NCBI RefSeq assembly: GCF_020524885.1
Contig: NZ_JAIVKJ010000005.1
Span: 62,001 to 126,000, forward strand
Reading direction: 5' to 3'
Origin: Microbulbifer elongatus
GTDB taxonomy: Bacteria > Pseudomonadota > Gammaproteobacteria > Pseudomonadales > Cellvibrionaceae
DNA length: 64,000 nt
The notes below the pieces were generated by a model. The model saw nothing but the letters and a program-made list of their open reading frames with translations. It searched no databases and had not been told where the DNA came from. Shown piece by piece: positions 1 through 8,050 of this stretch. How positions within the stretch are numbered: position 1 is the stretch's first letter; every line of letters begins with the position of its first letter. The position numbers and the translations under genes are program-made.

Positions 1-594
1 CATCTCTATGGCCTGATGGTGCAACCGCGCAGGCAGTGGCAGGAAATTGCTGGTCTGTCTGAGAAAGGGCTCAACCGTCAGATTCCTTACGTCATCATCC
101 TGGCGTTGATCCCTGCCCTGTGCTGGTATTTCGGCACCACGGAAATCGGTTGGAACATTGGCAGCGGCGGTCAGGTGCGGACACTTACCAGCAACAGTGC
201 CCTGTCACTGGTGGCCGTGTTTTACGTCACCATGATTCTCGCGGTAATTGCCGTGGGATATTTCATTCATTGGATGGCTAAAACTTATGGCGCCAAGTCC
301 CATCCTATGAAAGGAATGGTAATTGCCGGGTTTACCGCCACTCCTATTTTTGTTGCCGGCGCCGCCGGTCTGTACCCAATTCTGTGGCTGGATATCCTGC
401 TGGCGACTCTGGCGGTGGCTTATGCGGTTTACCTGCTTTATGTCGGTATCCCCATTGTTCTGAATGTAAATGAAGAGCGCGGCTTTCTGTTTGCCAGTGC
501 GGTAGTTACCGTGTGTCTGGTGATGGCCGTAGTGGTGATGGTCGGTACGGTATTGTTCTGGAGTTTTGTTGCTGCACCTGTCTTCCAGCACTGA
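1..594 (+). CDS. Yip1 domain family membrane protein (5' truncated)
   Basis: The reading frame is open from the first base (HLYGL precedes the first in-window Met at position 16), so the start lies upstream. About 197 residues are visible. The N-terminal part carries a conserved-looking RRQWQEI stretch, followed by roughly five hydrophobic segments, an arrangement typical of the bacterial Yip1/DUF1282 membrane family. The molecular function of the bacterial members is not established. The protein should sit in the inner membrane. A strong hairpin terminator follows the stop codon, so the gene ends its transcription unit. Family assignment rests on overall resemblance and is fairly secure; function is unknown. 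Confidence 0.75.
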   Translation, partial: HLYGLMVQPRRQWQEIAGLSEKGLNRQIPYVIILALIPALCWYFGTTEIGWNIGSGGQVRTLTSNSALSLVAVFYVTMILAVIAVGYFIHWMAKTYGAKSHPMKGMVIAGFTATPIFVAGAAGLYPILWLDILLATLAVAYAVYLLYVGIPIVLNVNEERGFLFASAVVTVCLVMAVVVMVGTVLFWSFVAAPVFQH

Positions 595-617
595 CACAAG
601 AAAAGTATTCCTCTAAA

Positions 618-656
618 AAACAGGCCTGCTCGGCGTTGCTGCCGAGCGGGCCTGTT
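618..656 (+). terminator. Intrinsic terminator after the Yip1 gene
   Basis: A long GC-rich inverted repeat (AACAGGCC-TGCTCGGC pairing with GCCGAGC-GGGCCTGTT) begins 24 bases after the stop codon. It has A-rich sequence before it and T-rich sequence (TTTGTTTAT) after it. It lies between two convergent genes, so it may work on both strands. Confidence 0.8.
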
Positions 657-683
657 TGTTTATGGATTGTTTATGGGGGCACC

Positions 684-1250
684 TTATGGCGTGTAATGCA
701 AGCTGAGCAAGTAGCCATTGATTAGTGGAATTTCCTTGCTGGCTTTATCGCCTCGCACCAGCTCAATTTCCGCAACAGAGTGCTGAATGGTTTTGGGTTC
801 AGTATCCCGACAATGCATTTTCATTGCATCAATATTTTTATCTTCACTTTGGACGCGGTGTTCAAGGATTTGCAGCAGCAGTCGACTTTCAGAGGCGCGC
901 AGCCTGATTCCGGGTCCGCTCACCAGCGCCACATCGTATTTCATCGCACCCCAAAGGCCGTCGCAGCGAATGGCGGAATAGCGCTTTCGGTTACCTTCTG
1001 TTTCGTTGACCAGCGGGCCGGAGGTATAGGTTTCAAATCCGGGACCCAGGGGCTGTTGAATTTCAAACTGGCCCTCGGGAGCGGTAATGGAGATTTCGAG
1101 CATCTCTTCCGCGCTTGCAGAGGGCAGGGTCATGATGGAGAACAGCGCAAACGCAATGGAGGGAACCGCCTGGGCTAAGGATCGACCGGCGGTTGAGCCT
1201 GGAGCGTGCGGGGAGCGGTTGCTGCGTTTTGGCGGTGGGCAAGTATCCAT
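684..1250 (-). CDS. Hypothetical secreted protein
   Basis: This is a 188-residue protein I do not recognise. It has a long basic, proline-rich N-terminus followed by a hydrophobic stretch (about residues 28-44) ending in PSASA, a plausible signal peptidase I site, so export to the periplasm is likely. The mature part is about 140 residues with two cysteines that could form a disulfide (in AIRCDG and MHCRD). The signal sequence starts unusually far in, so the true start may lie downstream of 1250 at a non-ATG codon. It is convergent with the upstream Yip1 gene and has no operon partner. Confidence 0.55.
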   Translation of the reverse strand: MDTCPPPKRSNRSPHAPGSTAGRSLAQAVPSIAFALFSIMTLPSASAEEMLEISITAPEGQFEIQQPLGPGFETYTSGPLVNETEGNRKRYSAIRCDGLWGAMKYDVALVSGPGIRLRASESRLLLQILEHRVQSEDKNIDAMKMHCRDTEPKTIQHSVAEIELVRGDKASKEIPLINGYLLSLHYTP

Positions 1251-1684
1251 ACAGTGCCTGTTCGTCGCTTGTGACTGTTATTTGCCAAAAGACACTAACG
1301 CTCGCGAGAAGGGAGGGCAACAATCACGTGCTGAGCCCTTATGGTTAGACCGAATAGTCAGTCTGGTGCTGGTTAAAACGAGACAAAGTTCCGTTTTATC
1401 CGTTGCCGCATTTCAGGGCATTGGATACTATCCGACCAGCGCCATAGCCGTCTTCTGCGCTTCTTAATTGGTACATTCGTACCAAGTAAGAATGAAGTGA
1501 AGTATCTGGTCACTATTTATGCCGCTATCTTCGCACAGCTGCGCTGTCGGGGGGACCGGATATTGGTAGATGGTCGCCGTCACGGCCCGAGCGGGAGAGG
1601 GGCCGAATGCGGGGGAGAAGCCCCGTGAATAATCAAAACAGACACAGCCGTCATATAAAACGAAAAAGGAAAGCGGGAGATTCC
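1251..1684. other. Intergenic region between divergent genes
   Basis: This stretch of about 430 bases separates the minus-strand secreted protein from the plus-strand beta-helix lipoprotein and should hold both promoters. I see no convincing coding frame and no tRNA. A GC-rich imperfect inverted repeat (GGCCCGAGCGGGAGAGGGGCC) lies near 1582-1602, just ahead of the lipoprotein gene. A ribosome site (AAAGGAAAGCGGGAGA) precedes the ATG at 1685. Confidence 0.5.
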
Positions 1685-2998
1685 ATGAAAGCACCACTCA
1701 AAATCGGTGTCATCGCACTTGCGGCGCTGGCTGCAGCCTGTTCCCAGGAGAGCAACACGAGCAATTCCAGCGCCTCTGCAGATAGTGTGTCAGCGTCGGC
1801 GGACTTCCAGAAGCAGCTGCTCAAGCAGCTAATCACAGCTCAGTCCGGCGATGTGATTGAAATACCTGAAGGACGCTATGAGCTGAATCGCAGTCTCTCG
1901 CTGAACGTGGATGGTGTGACCATTCGCGGTGCAGGTATGGACAAGACCATTCTGTCCTTCAAAAACCAGATCCAGGGTGCCGAAGGCCTGCTGGTCAACG
2001 CCAGTGACTTCACCATTGAAGATCTGGCGATTGAAGACACCATCGGTGATGCGCTTAAGGTCAACGAAGGCAAGAACATCATCATCCGGGATATCCGGGT
2101 GGAGTGGACCAATGGTCCCGCGACCGAGAATGGTGCCTACGGTATTTACCCGGTTCAGACTGAAAATACCCTGGTGGAAGGTACTGTGGCTATCGGTGCA
2201 TCGGATGCCGGTATCTATGTGGGCCAGTCTCGTAATGTGATCGTGCGGAACAACCGCGCGGAATACAATGTGGCCGGCATTGAGATTGAAAATACTATCG
2301 GTGCTGATGTCTACGACAACGTAGCCACCAACAATACCGGCGGTATTCTCGTATTCAATATGCCGAACCTGCCCCAGCCCGGTCACAGCACCCGCGTCTA
2401 TAACAACAAGGTTTTCAAGAACAACACAGAAAACTTTGGCCACGAAGGTACCCCGGTTGCTGCGGTGCCGGCTGGCTCGGGTGTTGTTATCAACTCCAAT
2501 GACTACGTGGAAATCTTCAATAACGAAATTTCCGATAACGACACGGCCAACGTGATTGTCAGCAGCTACTTCGCTGCCGGTTACTACAGCGACAAGTCTA
2601 CCCAGGAGAATTTCGACCCCTATCCGGAAGGTATTTATATCTACGACAACATCTTCACCGGTGGCGGTGAGTCTCCCGATGACATGGAGCTCAAGGCCCT
2701 GAAAATCGCCAAGTTCGGTTTGACCGGCAGCCTGCCGGACGTACTCTGGGACGGCGCTATCGACAATGCAAAAATGGTGGACGGTAAGCTTCCGGCAGAC
2801 CTGAAGCTGTGTATCGAGAACGAAGGTGTGGGCATCATCAATGTCGATCTGCAGGGTGGATACAAGAACATCAGTACCGACATCAGTGCGCATAACTGCA
2901 GCCTGAAAAAACTGCCGCAGATCGTACTCGAGTTTGATGGAGAACAGGAAAAATCTCAGGAAGAGCAGCACGCAAGTAACGAGGTAGCCGATGCGTAA
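1685..2998 (+). CDS. Parallel beta-helix repeat lipoprotein, partner of diheme cytochrome c
   Basis: The ATG at 1685 is chosen because it follows a good ribosome site and opens directly on a lipoprotein signal (MKAPLKIGVIALAALAAAC, lipobox Cys19). An upstream in-frame start would add 26 charged residues. The 437-residue protein has a run of beta-helix rungs (about residues 60-290) with repeated I-x-N/D-N-x-I patterns such as VRNNRAEYNVAGIEIEN, typical of right-handed parallel beta-helix proteins. It matches the two-gene family I know as TIGR03805, always found next to an SO2930-type diheme cytochrome, which here overlaps it by 8 bases. The function of the pair is unknown. The protein probably faces the periplasm or outer membrane. 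No polysaccharide lyase catalytic motif could be recognised. Confidence 0.85.
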   Translation: MKAPLKIGVIALAALAAACSQESNTSNSSASADSVSASADFQKQLLKQLITAQSGDVIEIPEGRYELNRSLSLNVDGVTIRGAGMDKTILSFKNQIQGAEGLLVNASDFTIEDLAIEDTIGDALKVNEGKNIIIRDIRVEWTNGPATENGAYGIYPVQTENTLVEGTVAIGASDAGIYVGQSRNVIVRNNRAEYNVAGIEIENTIGADVYDNVATNNTGGILVFNMPNLPQPGHSTRVYNNKVFKNNTENFGHEGTPVAAVPAGSGVVINSNDYVEIFNNEISDNDTANVIVSSYFAAGYYSDKSTQENFDPYPEGIYIYDNIFTGGGESPDDMELKALKIAKFGLTGSLPDVLWDGAIDNAKMVDGKLPADLKLCIENEGVGIINVDLQGGYKNISTDISAHNCSLKKLPQIVLEFDGEQEKSQEEQHASNEVADA

Positions 2999-4136
2999 GT
3001 TGCTGTCGCCCCGCTGGTTGGGGGGCGCGGTGCTGACCTTGACGCTCGCTGGATGCGGAGCATCCCGCGAGCCGGTCACACTGCACGAAAAAAATACCGT
3101 ACCCGACAATCTGAGTCAGTGGCATGTGGTTGAAGCGCTGGACGGAAAGCTCGTTCTGAACGAGCGGGTTACCCCCTACGATCTGAACACCGCACTGTTT
3201 ACCGACTACGCCCATAAACTGCGTACCGTATGGATGCCGGAGGGCACCAGTGCCGGTTACGGCGACGATGACTTCGATTACCCGGTCGGTACCATTATTA
3301 GCAAGACCTTTTACTACCCGCTCGCCGACGATGGTTCGGTGCTGCGCACTGACGACTACTCTCACGACTTTGTACAGGGGCATCCCGGCAGTGGCCTGAA
3401 CCTTAACAAGGTCAAGCTGATTGAGACCCGTATGCTGGTTAAGCGTGCGGACGGTTGGCAGGCGCTGCCATACGTGTGGAACGACGCTCAGACTGATGCC
3501 GTTTTGGAGATCGCTGGTGATGCAAAGCGTTTACAGCTGGTCAGTGAAAACGGCAGCAATGAAACCTTCACCTACGTTGTACCGGACTTCAACCAGTGCG
3601 CGGGTTGTCACGCCGACAACCATAGCCAAAAGGCCGTGCGTCCGATTGGCCCGCGTGCGCGGCACCTGAACAAACAGTACAGCTATGAAGGCGGTAGTGA
3701 AAACCAGCTCGTCTACTGGCAACAGGTCGGATACCTGACCGGTCTACCGGAATTGGAAGGCGTGCCCCACAACGTGAATTTCAAGGATGCGAGTGCCTCG
3801 CTCGAAGAGCGCGCGCGGTCCTACCTGGATATCAACTGTGGTCACTGCCATAACCCCAATGGCCCGGCGGACACATCGGGATTGATGTTGTACGGTGCGG
3901 AGCGGGATATGCGTAAGCTGGGGGTGTGCAAACCACCGGTGGCTGCGGGTACCGGCTCAGGGGACCGCCTTTTTGCCATCGTGCCAGGTAGTCCGGATGA
4001 GTCCATCCTCAACTTCCGTGTGGAGTCGACCGACCCGGGTGCGATGATGCCGGAGCTAGGACGTAGCCTTGCTCATGAAGAAGGAACCGAATTGCTGAAG
4101 GCCTGGATTGCTTCCATGCCGGGCAACTGCAGCTGA
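2991..4136 (+). CDS. SO2930-family diheme c-type cytochrome lipoprotein
   Basis: This 381-residue protein has a lipoprotein signal (lipobox LAGC, Cys22) and two CXXCH haem-binding motifs, CAGCH with Cys203/Cys206/His207 and CGHCH with Cys283/Cys286/His287. A methionine-containing segment further on (GAMMPELGRS) could supply a distal ligand. It belongs to the family known as TIGR03806, which co-occurs with the beta-helix lipoprotein just upstream. The 8-base overlap argues for coupled translation. The protein should act in the periplasm, anchored by lipid, moving electrons to or from an unknown partner. The roughly 180 residues before the first haem have no function I can name. Confidence 0.88.
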   Translation: MRKLLSPRWLGGAVLTLTLAGCGASREPVTLHEKNTVPDNLSQWHVVEALDGKLVLNERVTPYDLNTALFTDYAHKLRTVWMPEGTSAGYGDDDFDYPVGTIISKTFYYPLADDGSVLRTDDYSHDFVQGHPGSGLNLNKVKLIETRMLVKRADGWQALPYVWNDAQTDAVLEIAGDAKRLQLVSENGSNETFTYVVPDFNQCAGCHADNHSQKAVRPIGPRARHLNKQYSYEGGSENQLVYWQQVGYLTGLPELEGVPHNVNFKDASASLEERARSYLDINCGHCHNPNGPADTSGLMLYGAERDMRKLGVCKPPVAAGTGSGDRLFAIVPGSPDESILNFRVESTDPGAMMPELGRSLAHEEGTELLKAWIASMPGNCS

Positions 4137-4166
4137 TGTCGGTTTAATGTTGGTGTAATGATGGCG

Positions 4167-4194
4167 GCGGAGCGCGACGCAGGTCGTGCTCCGC
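4167..4194. terminator. Bidirectional hairpin between convergent genes
   Basis: A 12-base-pair stem (GCGGAGCGCGAC with GTCGTGCTCCGC, one G-T wobble) with a four-base loop lies between the cytochrome stop and the TetR stop. There is no clear T-tract on either side, so termination is inferred from position and stem strength. Confidence 0.5.
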
Positions 4195-4209
4195 TGGCTT
4201 AGCCGGGGC

Positions 4210-4959
4210 TTATGCTAAATGCGTGTCCTGGGGAATACCTTCAGCGTTGCTGCCGATTTCGCCTGTTGACGCTTCTTCTTCCGCGACTGACGGAATCAGC
4301 GCTTTGATCATCATGGTGACACTGCGTTCAAGTAGCGGTGAATCAATGGAAATTGCACCGTTCAGCACCTGGAATTCCAGATTCAAAATAGTGCCGTGAA
4401 CAATCTGCGCAGCAGCTACCGGATCGTCGAGGCGCAGCAGCTCAAAAAATTCCACGATCATATTTTCGGTGGCTTGATTCGCCATACGTACTGCACGTGT
4501 CAGCTGTTCGTTGCGCAGCGCCTCATTCTTAAACGCCAGTTCGATTACGCGGTTGTCTCGATTGCTCGCTTGTGCGCGAATGTGTGAAAGCACAAAACGG
4601 GTCAGTTGCTGAAGTAGCTGACGCCGACCAGCGGGAGCCGTGAGTTGTTGCGGTGAAAGCTGGCGAGCGGCTAAAAAGCTTTCCTCCTGCAGGTTGCGGG
4701 TCTGATCAATATTCTGCTCCACAAAATAAGTGAATGCGTCACTGATCAGGTCATTGAGGTGCTTGAAGTAATAGGTCGTTGCTGCCAGCGGAACATCCGC
4801 TTCCCTGGCTACGGCGCGATGCCGAATACCACGAATTCCTTCCTTTACGATCAGACGCAGGGTCGCTTCGAGAATGGCTTTGCGGCGTTGACGGCTATCT
4901 GCACGCTGGGCTTTGCGCCCATTGTAAACCAGTTCAGACTTTCCTTTGTCTAAGGTCAT
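4210..4959 (-). CDS. TetR family transcriptional regulator
   Basis: The 249-residue protein has an N-terminal helix-turn-helix at about residues 25-72 (RRKAILEATLRLIVKEG, then a TTYYFKHLNDL recognition end), the standard TetR layout. The C-terminal ligand-binding half has no assignable ligand. Such proteins bind operator DNA as dimers and usually repress a neighbouring gene. The gene is convergent with the beta-helix/cytochrome pair, so control of that pair is possible but not supported by a shared promoter region. The likely self-regulated promoter lies in the 600-base gap upstream. The acidic C-terminal tail (SVAEEEASTGE) is unremarkable. Confidence 0.88.
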   Translation of the reverse strand: MTLDKGKSELVYNGRKAQRADSRQRRKAILEATLRLIVKEGIRGIRHRAVAREADVPLAATTYYFKHLNDLISDAFTYFVEQNIDQTRNLQEESFLAARQLSPQQLTAPAGRRQLLQQLTRFVLSHIRAQASNRDNRVIELAFKNEALRNEQLTRAVRMANQATENMIVEFFELLRLDDPVAAAQIVHGTILNLEFQVLNGAISIDSPLLERSVTMMIKALIPSVAEEEASTGEIGSNAEGIPQDTHLA

Positions 4960-5567
4960 GGTGATGAGTATTCCTTTGCGATCGTAAGCGAATAGTTATC
5001 GTGGATCAGGCAATGCGAAATCCAGATAAAAATAGCGTGGTAAAAAAAATGTGGTCGCCGTTGCCGGTGCACTGTACTGCCGCTCTCAGAAAACTATTGC
5101 TCTTATGGAATGTGTTCAGTCTAACGAATATTGCTGGTTGCTTTCCATGAACAAGACATGAAATGGGCCAAAAATAACGTTGACCGGAGAGCCAATCCGG
5201 GTCGGCCGCGCTATTGTATCGATGTGGGAACAGTTGACTACCAATTAATTGAATATTGTGAGGGAAATCCCATTACATTCTATTACGGGGTATTTAATTC
5301 GAATAATAATTCAGTAAATAGGCGTATTGGTTTGTACGCATTAAAGGATTGGCCTGATTCAAGGTAGTCGATTGGTCTTAATTATTGCGGAATATTATTG
5401 GGGTCAGGCGAGCGCGTGAAAAGTTGGGGGGCGTTTTAAAGGTGGGCTTTAATGTAAGGGCTCTGCGGGACTCATCGGTCAGGCGGCGCCCGCAGGCAGG
5501 CAACGATTATTCCGTTGCCTGACTATTAATTTCGCGCCCTGGAGCAGGGGCACAATGCGCCGCAGGG
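4960..5567. other. AT-richer intergenic region, no supported gene
   Basis: About 600 bases lie between the divergent-facing TetR start and the end of the rnf operon. Base composition is visibly more AT-rich than the flanks (AATTGAATATTGTGAGG and similar). One 78-codon frame (5131-5367) has no recognisable domain and no clear ribosome site, so I do not call it. The right end holds a hairpin (5497-5521). The TetR promoter must lie on the left side. Confidence 0.45.
5497..5521. terminator. Hairpin downstream of the rnf operon
   Basis: An 8-base-pair perfect stem (CAGGCAAC / GTTGCCTG) with a nine-base loop lies 46 bases beyond the rnfE stop codon. On the minus strand there is no T-tract after it, so it may be an RNA 3'-end structure rather than a canonical terminator. 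Confidence 0.4.
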
Positions 5568-6281
5568 CTATTGAATTTTTCCGGTGGTCCGCACGCGCTT
5601 GCTGCCGCGGACAACACTGACATCGGCTTTGCGGCGGCGCTCGATACCGGCGTCGATCGCATTTTTTGCGGCGATCAATAGTCCTGCCACCAGAAACGCA
5701 CCGGGTGGCAATACCGCGACGAGAAAGCCGGAATAGTCCTGCCCGAGTACCGGCAGTGTCCAGTTTGCGGCCACCGGGCCCAGCAGCAGGTCCATATCGC
5801 TGAACAAGGTGCCGCGGCCAATGATTTCCCGTACCGCACCGATTGCGATCAGCACGGCACTGAAACCGACGCCCATCATCAGGCCGTCCAGCAGTGACGG
5901 CAGTACCGGGTTTTTACTGGCAAAGGCGTCGGCACGACCGAGGATTGCACAGTTGGTGACAATCAGTGGAATAAAGATTCCCAACACCAGGTACAACTCG
6001 TAGGTGAATGCCTTCATCAATAATTCCGCGCAGGTCACGAAAGTGGCGATGATCATTACTGATGCGGGTAGTCGCACAGTTTCGGGCATCTGGTGGCGCA
6101 CCAGGGAGACTGCCAGGTTGGAGCAGGCCAGTACCGCCGTGGTGGCGAGCCCCAGGCCGATGGCATTGACCACCGAGCCGGTCACCGCCAGTAGCGGGCA
6201 CAGGCCCAGCAGCTGCACCAGAGCGGGGTTGTTTTTCCACAGGCCGTTGTGGGTGATCTCAGAATACGTTGGGGTGGCCAT
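5568..6281 (-). CDS. rsxE: Electron transport complex subunit RnfE/RsxE
   Basis: RnfE is one of the two paralogous inner-membrane subunits (with RnfA) of the ion-pumping Rnf complex. The 237-residue sequence has about six membrane segments. It shows the family hallmarks [10 protein letters not shown] near the N-terminus and [13 protein letters not shown] mid-protein, each with the Cys thought to help bind the membrane Fe-S cluster. A basic tail of about 25 residues follows the last membrane helix. It is the last gene of the operon, and its start overlaps the rnfG stop by one base. I see no nth (endonuclease III) gene after it, although nth often follows rnfE in other gammaproteobacteria. Confidence 0.96.
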   Translation of the reverse strand: MATPTYSEITHNGLWKNNPALVQLLGLCPLLAVTGSVVNAIGLGLATTAVLACSNLAVSLVRHQMPETVRLPASVMIIATFVTCAELLMKAFTYELYLVLGIFIPLIVTNCAILGRADAFASKNPVLPSLLDGLMMGVGFSAVLIAIGAVREIIGRGTLFSDMDLLLGPVAANWTLPVLGQDYSGFLVAVLPPGAFLVAGLLIAAKNAIDAGIERRRKADVSVVRGSKRVRTTGKIQ

Positions 6282-6976
6282 CAGTTGTTTTCCCCTTCTG
6301 GTTGTTGTTGTTCAGACTGTGGCTGCTCCACCTCTACCGCACGTTTGGAAACCGGCGCACTGAAAATTTTCTGCTGATGCTCGGCGACAAAGTCCAGCAC
6401 GGTGCGGACCTGCTTTACCACTGCGCGCGGGGTAATGGTGGCGCCGGTAAATTGATCGAAGGCGCCACCATCTTTCTCCACCTTCCACATACCCCGCCCC
6501 GGGTCTTCCAGGGAGGTGCCGTTGAACGAGAGGATCCAGTCGCTCTTCTTCACTTCCACCTTATCGCCAAGGCCGGGTGTTTCGGCATGGTTGGTAACCC
6601 TTACGCCAGCCACGGTACCGTCACGATTGACGCCCACCAGCATCTGAATCGGTCCGGAGTAGCCTTCCGGCGCAACCGTGGGAATGATCACTGCATCGAT
6701 GGTGCCGTCGCTTTGTCGGGCCAGATTGATGTCCCCTCCCTGTTTAAGGCCGAGCATGGCCCAGTACTGTCTGGGAATAGGGTAGGTATCCACCAGTAGA
6801 TCGTTGCTGTGGCGCTCGATGGGGATGATCTCCAGCAGCGCCTTGGCTGCCGCCTCGCGGATCGCACGTTCAATGGGTTCGCGGGTAGTGATCTGGGTGA
6901 CCGCCAGGGTGCCCGCAGTGACCAGGGCAAACAACGTCAGTACCGAGGCATTTTTACCGATGGAGCGTTTCAGCAT
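6281..6976 (-). CDS. rsxG: Electron transport complex subunit RnfG/RsxG
   Basis: RnfG carries covalently bound FMN on the periplasmic side of the Rnf complex. The 231-residue protein has one N-terminal membrane anchor (about residues 9-29) and an FMN-binding domain. The flavinylation motif TGAT occurs at residues 177-180, with the last Thr the expected phosphoester site. The length is close to the family norm of about 205-220, with an extra Gln/Glu-rich tail. Start and stop codons overlap neighbouring subunits by one base each, indicating tight translational coupling within the operon. Confidence 0.96.
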   Translation of the reverse strand: MLKRSIGKNASVLTLFALVTAGTLAVTQITTREPIERAIREAAAKALLEIIPIERHSNDLLVDTYPIPRQYWAMLGLKQGGDINLARQSDGTIDAVIIPTVAPEGYSGPIQMLVGVNRDGTVAGVRVTNHAETPGLGDKVEVKKSDWILSFNGTSLEDPGRGMWKVEKDGGAFDQFTGATITPRAVVKQVRTVLDFVAEHQQKIFSAPVSKRAVEVEQPQSEQQQPEGENN

Positions 6977-8028
6977 TACTGTTCCTCCAGATCGGTGGCC
7001 TTGCGCGCGGCCTTGTGGCCATAGGTGCGCGGCAGGGTGTAGTTGTCGATAAACGGCGCGGCAAAGTTCATCAGCAGTACCGCAAACGCCACCGCATCGG
7101 GGTAGGCACCCCAGGCGCGGATCACGAACACCAGTAGACCAACCCCGGCACCGAAGATCAGGCGCCCCTTGTTGCTGGTACAGCCACTCACCGGGTCGGT
7201 CACGATAAAGAAAGCCCCCAGCATGGTGGCACCGGAGAAGAGATGCAGCAGGGGTGAACCTTCACTCAGGGAACTGCCGCCGTCATAAAACACCACTGAA
7301 AGCGCTGTCAGGGTGACGAGCATGGCTACCGGCGCGTGCCAGGTGATCAGTCTGCGGAACAGCAGGAACAGGCCGCCGAGCAGGAAACCGAAGTTGGCCA
7401 TTTCCCAGCCGAGCCCGGCTATGGAGCCCTTGTTGAACATGGGCTCCATCTCGTACAGCTGGGCGAGGATGGTGGACTGGTTGTGGCGCACGATTTCCAG
7501 TGGCGTGGCGCGGGTAAAACCGTCCACATTCATATTGCCGAAAATCAGCGCAAACGTTTCACCCAGTGCGGGGGTGCCCTGTATCAGTTCTGCGGGTGCC
7601 ACCCAGCGGGTCATTTCCACCGGAAAGCTGATCAGCAGTACTACGTAACCCACCATGGCCGGATTAAAGGGGTTATAGCCCATGCCGCCGTAAAGCTGTT
7701 TGGCGAGCAGGATGGCGCTCACGCTGCCGATTACCGGGATCCACCATGGGCAGTAGGGAGGCAGGGCGATACCGAGCAGCAGGGCGGTGACCAGTGCGCT
7801 GTAGTCTTTCAGGTAAAAGCCAACCGGGCGATCGCGCAGTTTCATCACTGCGGCCTCACAGGCCAGCGCGGTGGCAACACACAGGGCAATATTGACCAGC
7901 ACGCCGGGGCCGAAAAATACCACCAAAGCAAGTACGCCGGGAACAGTGGCCGCCGCCACCTGCAGCATAACCTTGGCGGTGCTCTGGCCCGAGTGGGCGT
8001 GGGGGGAAGTGATTCGCATCAGGGACAT
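6976..8028 (-). CDS. rsxD: Electron transport complex subunit RnfD/RsxD
   Basis: RnfD is an NqrB-like polytopic membrane subunit that carries covalent FMN. The 350-residue sequence has about nine hydrophobic segments. The segment DGFTRATPL at about residues 169-177 is where the flavinylated Thr is expected (Thr175), although Arg replaces the Gly of the usual S/T-G-A-T motif. Further on, SGAT at 265-268 and TDPVSGCT are conserved NqrB/RnfD signatures. It lies between rnfC (22-base gap) and rnfG (one-base overlap). Confidence 0.96.
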   Translation of the reverse strand: MSLMRITSPHAHSGQSTAKVMLQVAAATVPGVLALVVFFGPGVLVNIALCVATALACEAAVMKLRDRPVGFYLKDYSALVTALLLGIALPPYCPWWIPVIGSVSAILLAKQLYGGMGYNPFNPAMVGYVVLLISFPVEMTRWVAPAELIQGTPALGETFALIFGNMNVDGFTRATPLEIVRHNQSTILAQLYEMEPMFNKGSIAGLGWEMANFGFLLGGLFLLFRRLITWHAPVAMLVTLTALSVVFYDGGSSLSEGSPLLHLFSGATMLGAFFIVTDPVSGCTSNKGRLIFGAGVGLLVFVIRAWGAYPDAVAFAVLLMNFAAPFIDNYTLPRTYGHKAARKATDLEEQ

Positions 8029-8050
8029 GGTAATTCTCTTTTCTCCCGCC

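Noticed and set aside
1829-3109. Long minus-strand open frame opposite the beta-helix gene
   Set aside because: It lies antisense to a well-supported lipoprotein with good motifs, and its translation has no recognisable domain. It is a shadow frame of GC-rich coding sequence.
5131-5367. Possible 78-residue plus-strand protein
   Set aside because: No ribosome site, no domain, and AT-rich composition where chance frames with odd content occur.
6976-8028. Missing Gly in the RnfD flavinylation motif considered as an inactivating change
   Set aside because: I recall substitutions at this position in other RnfD proteins, and the Thr remains, so loss of function is not supported.
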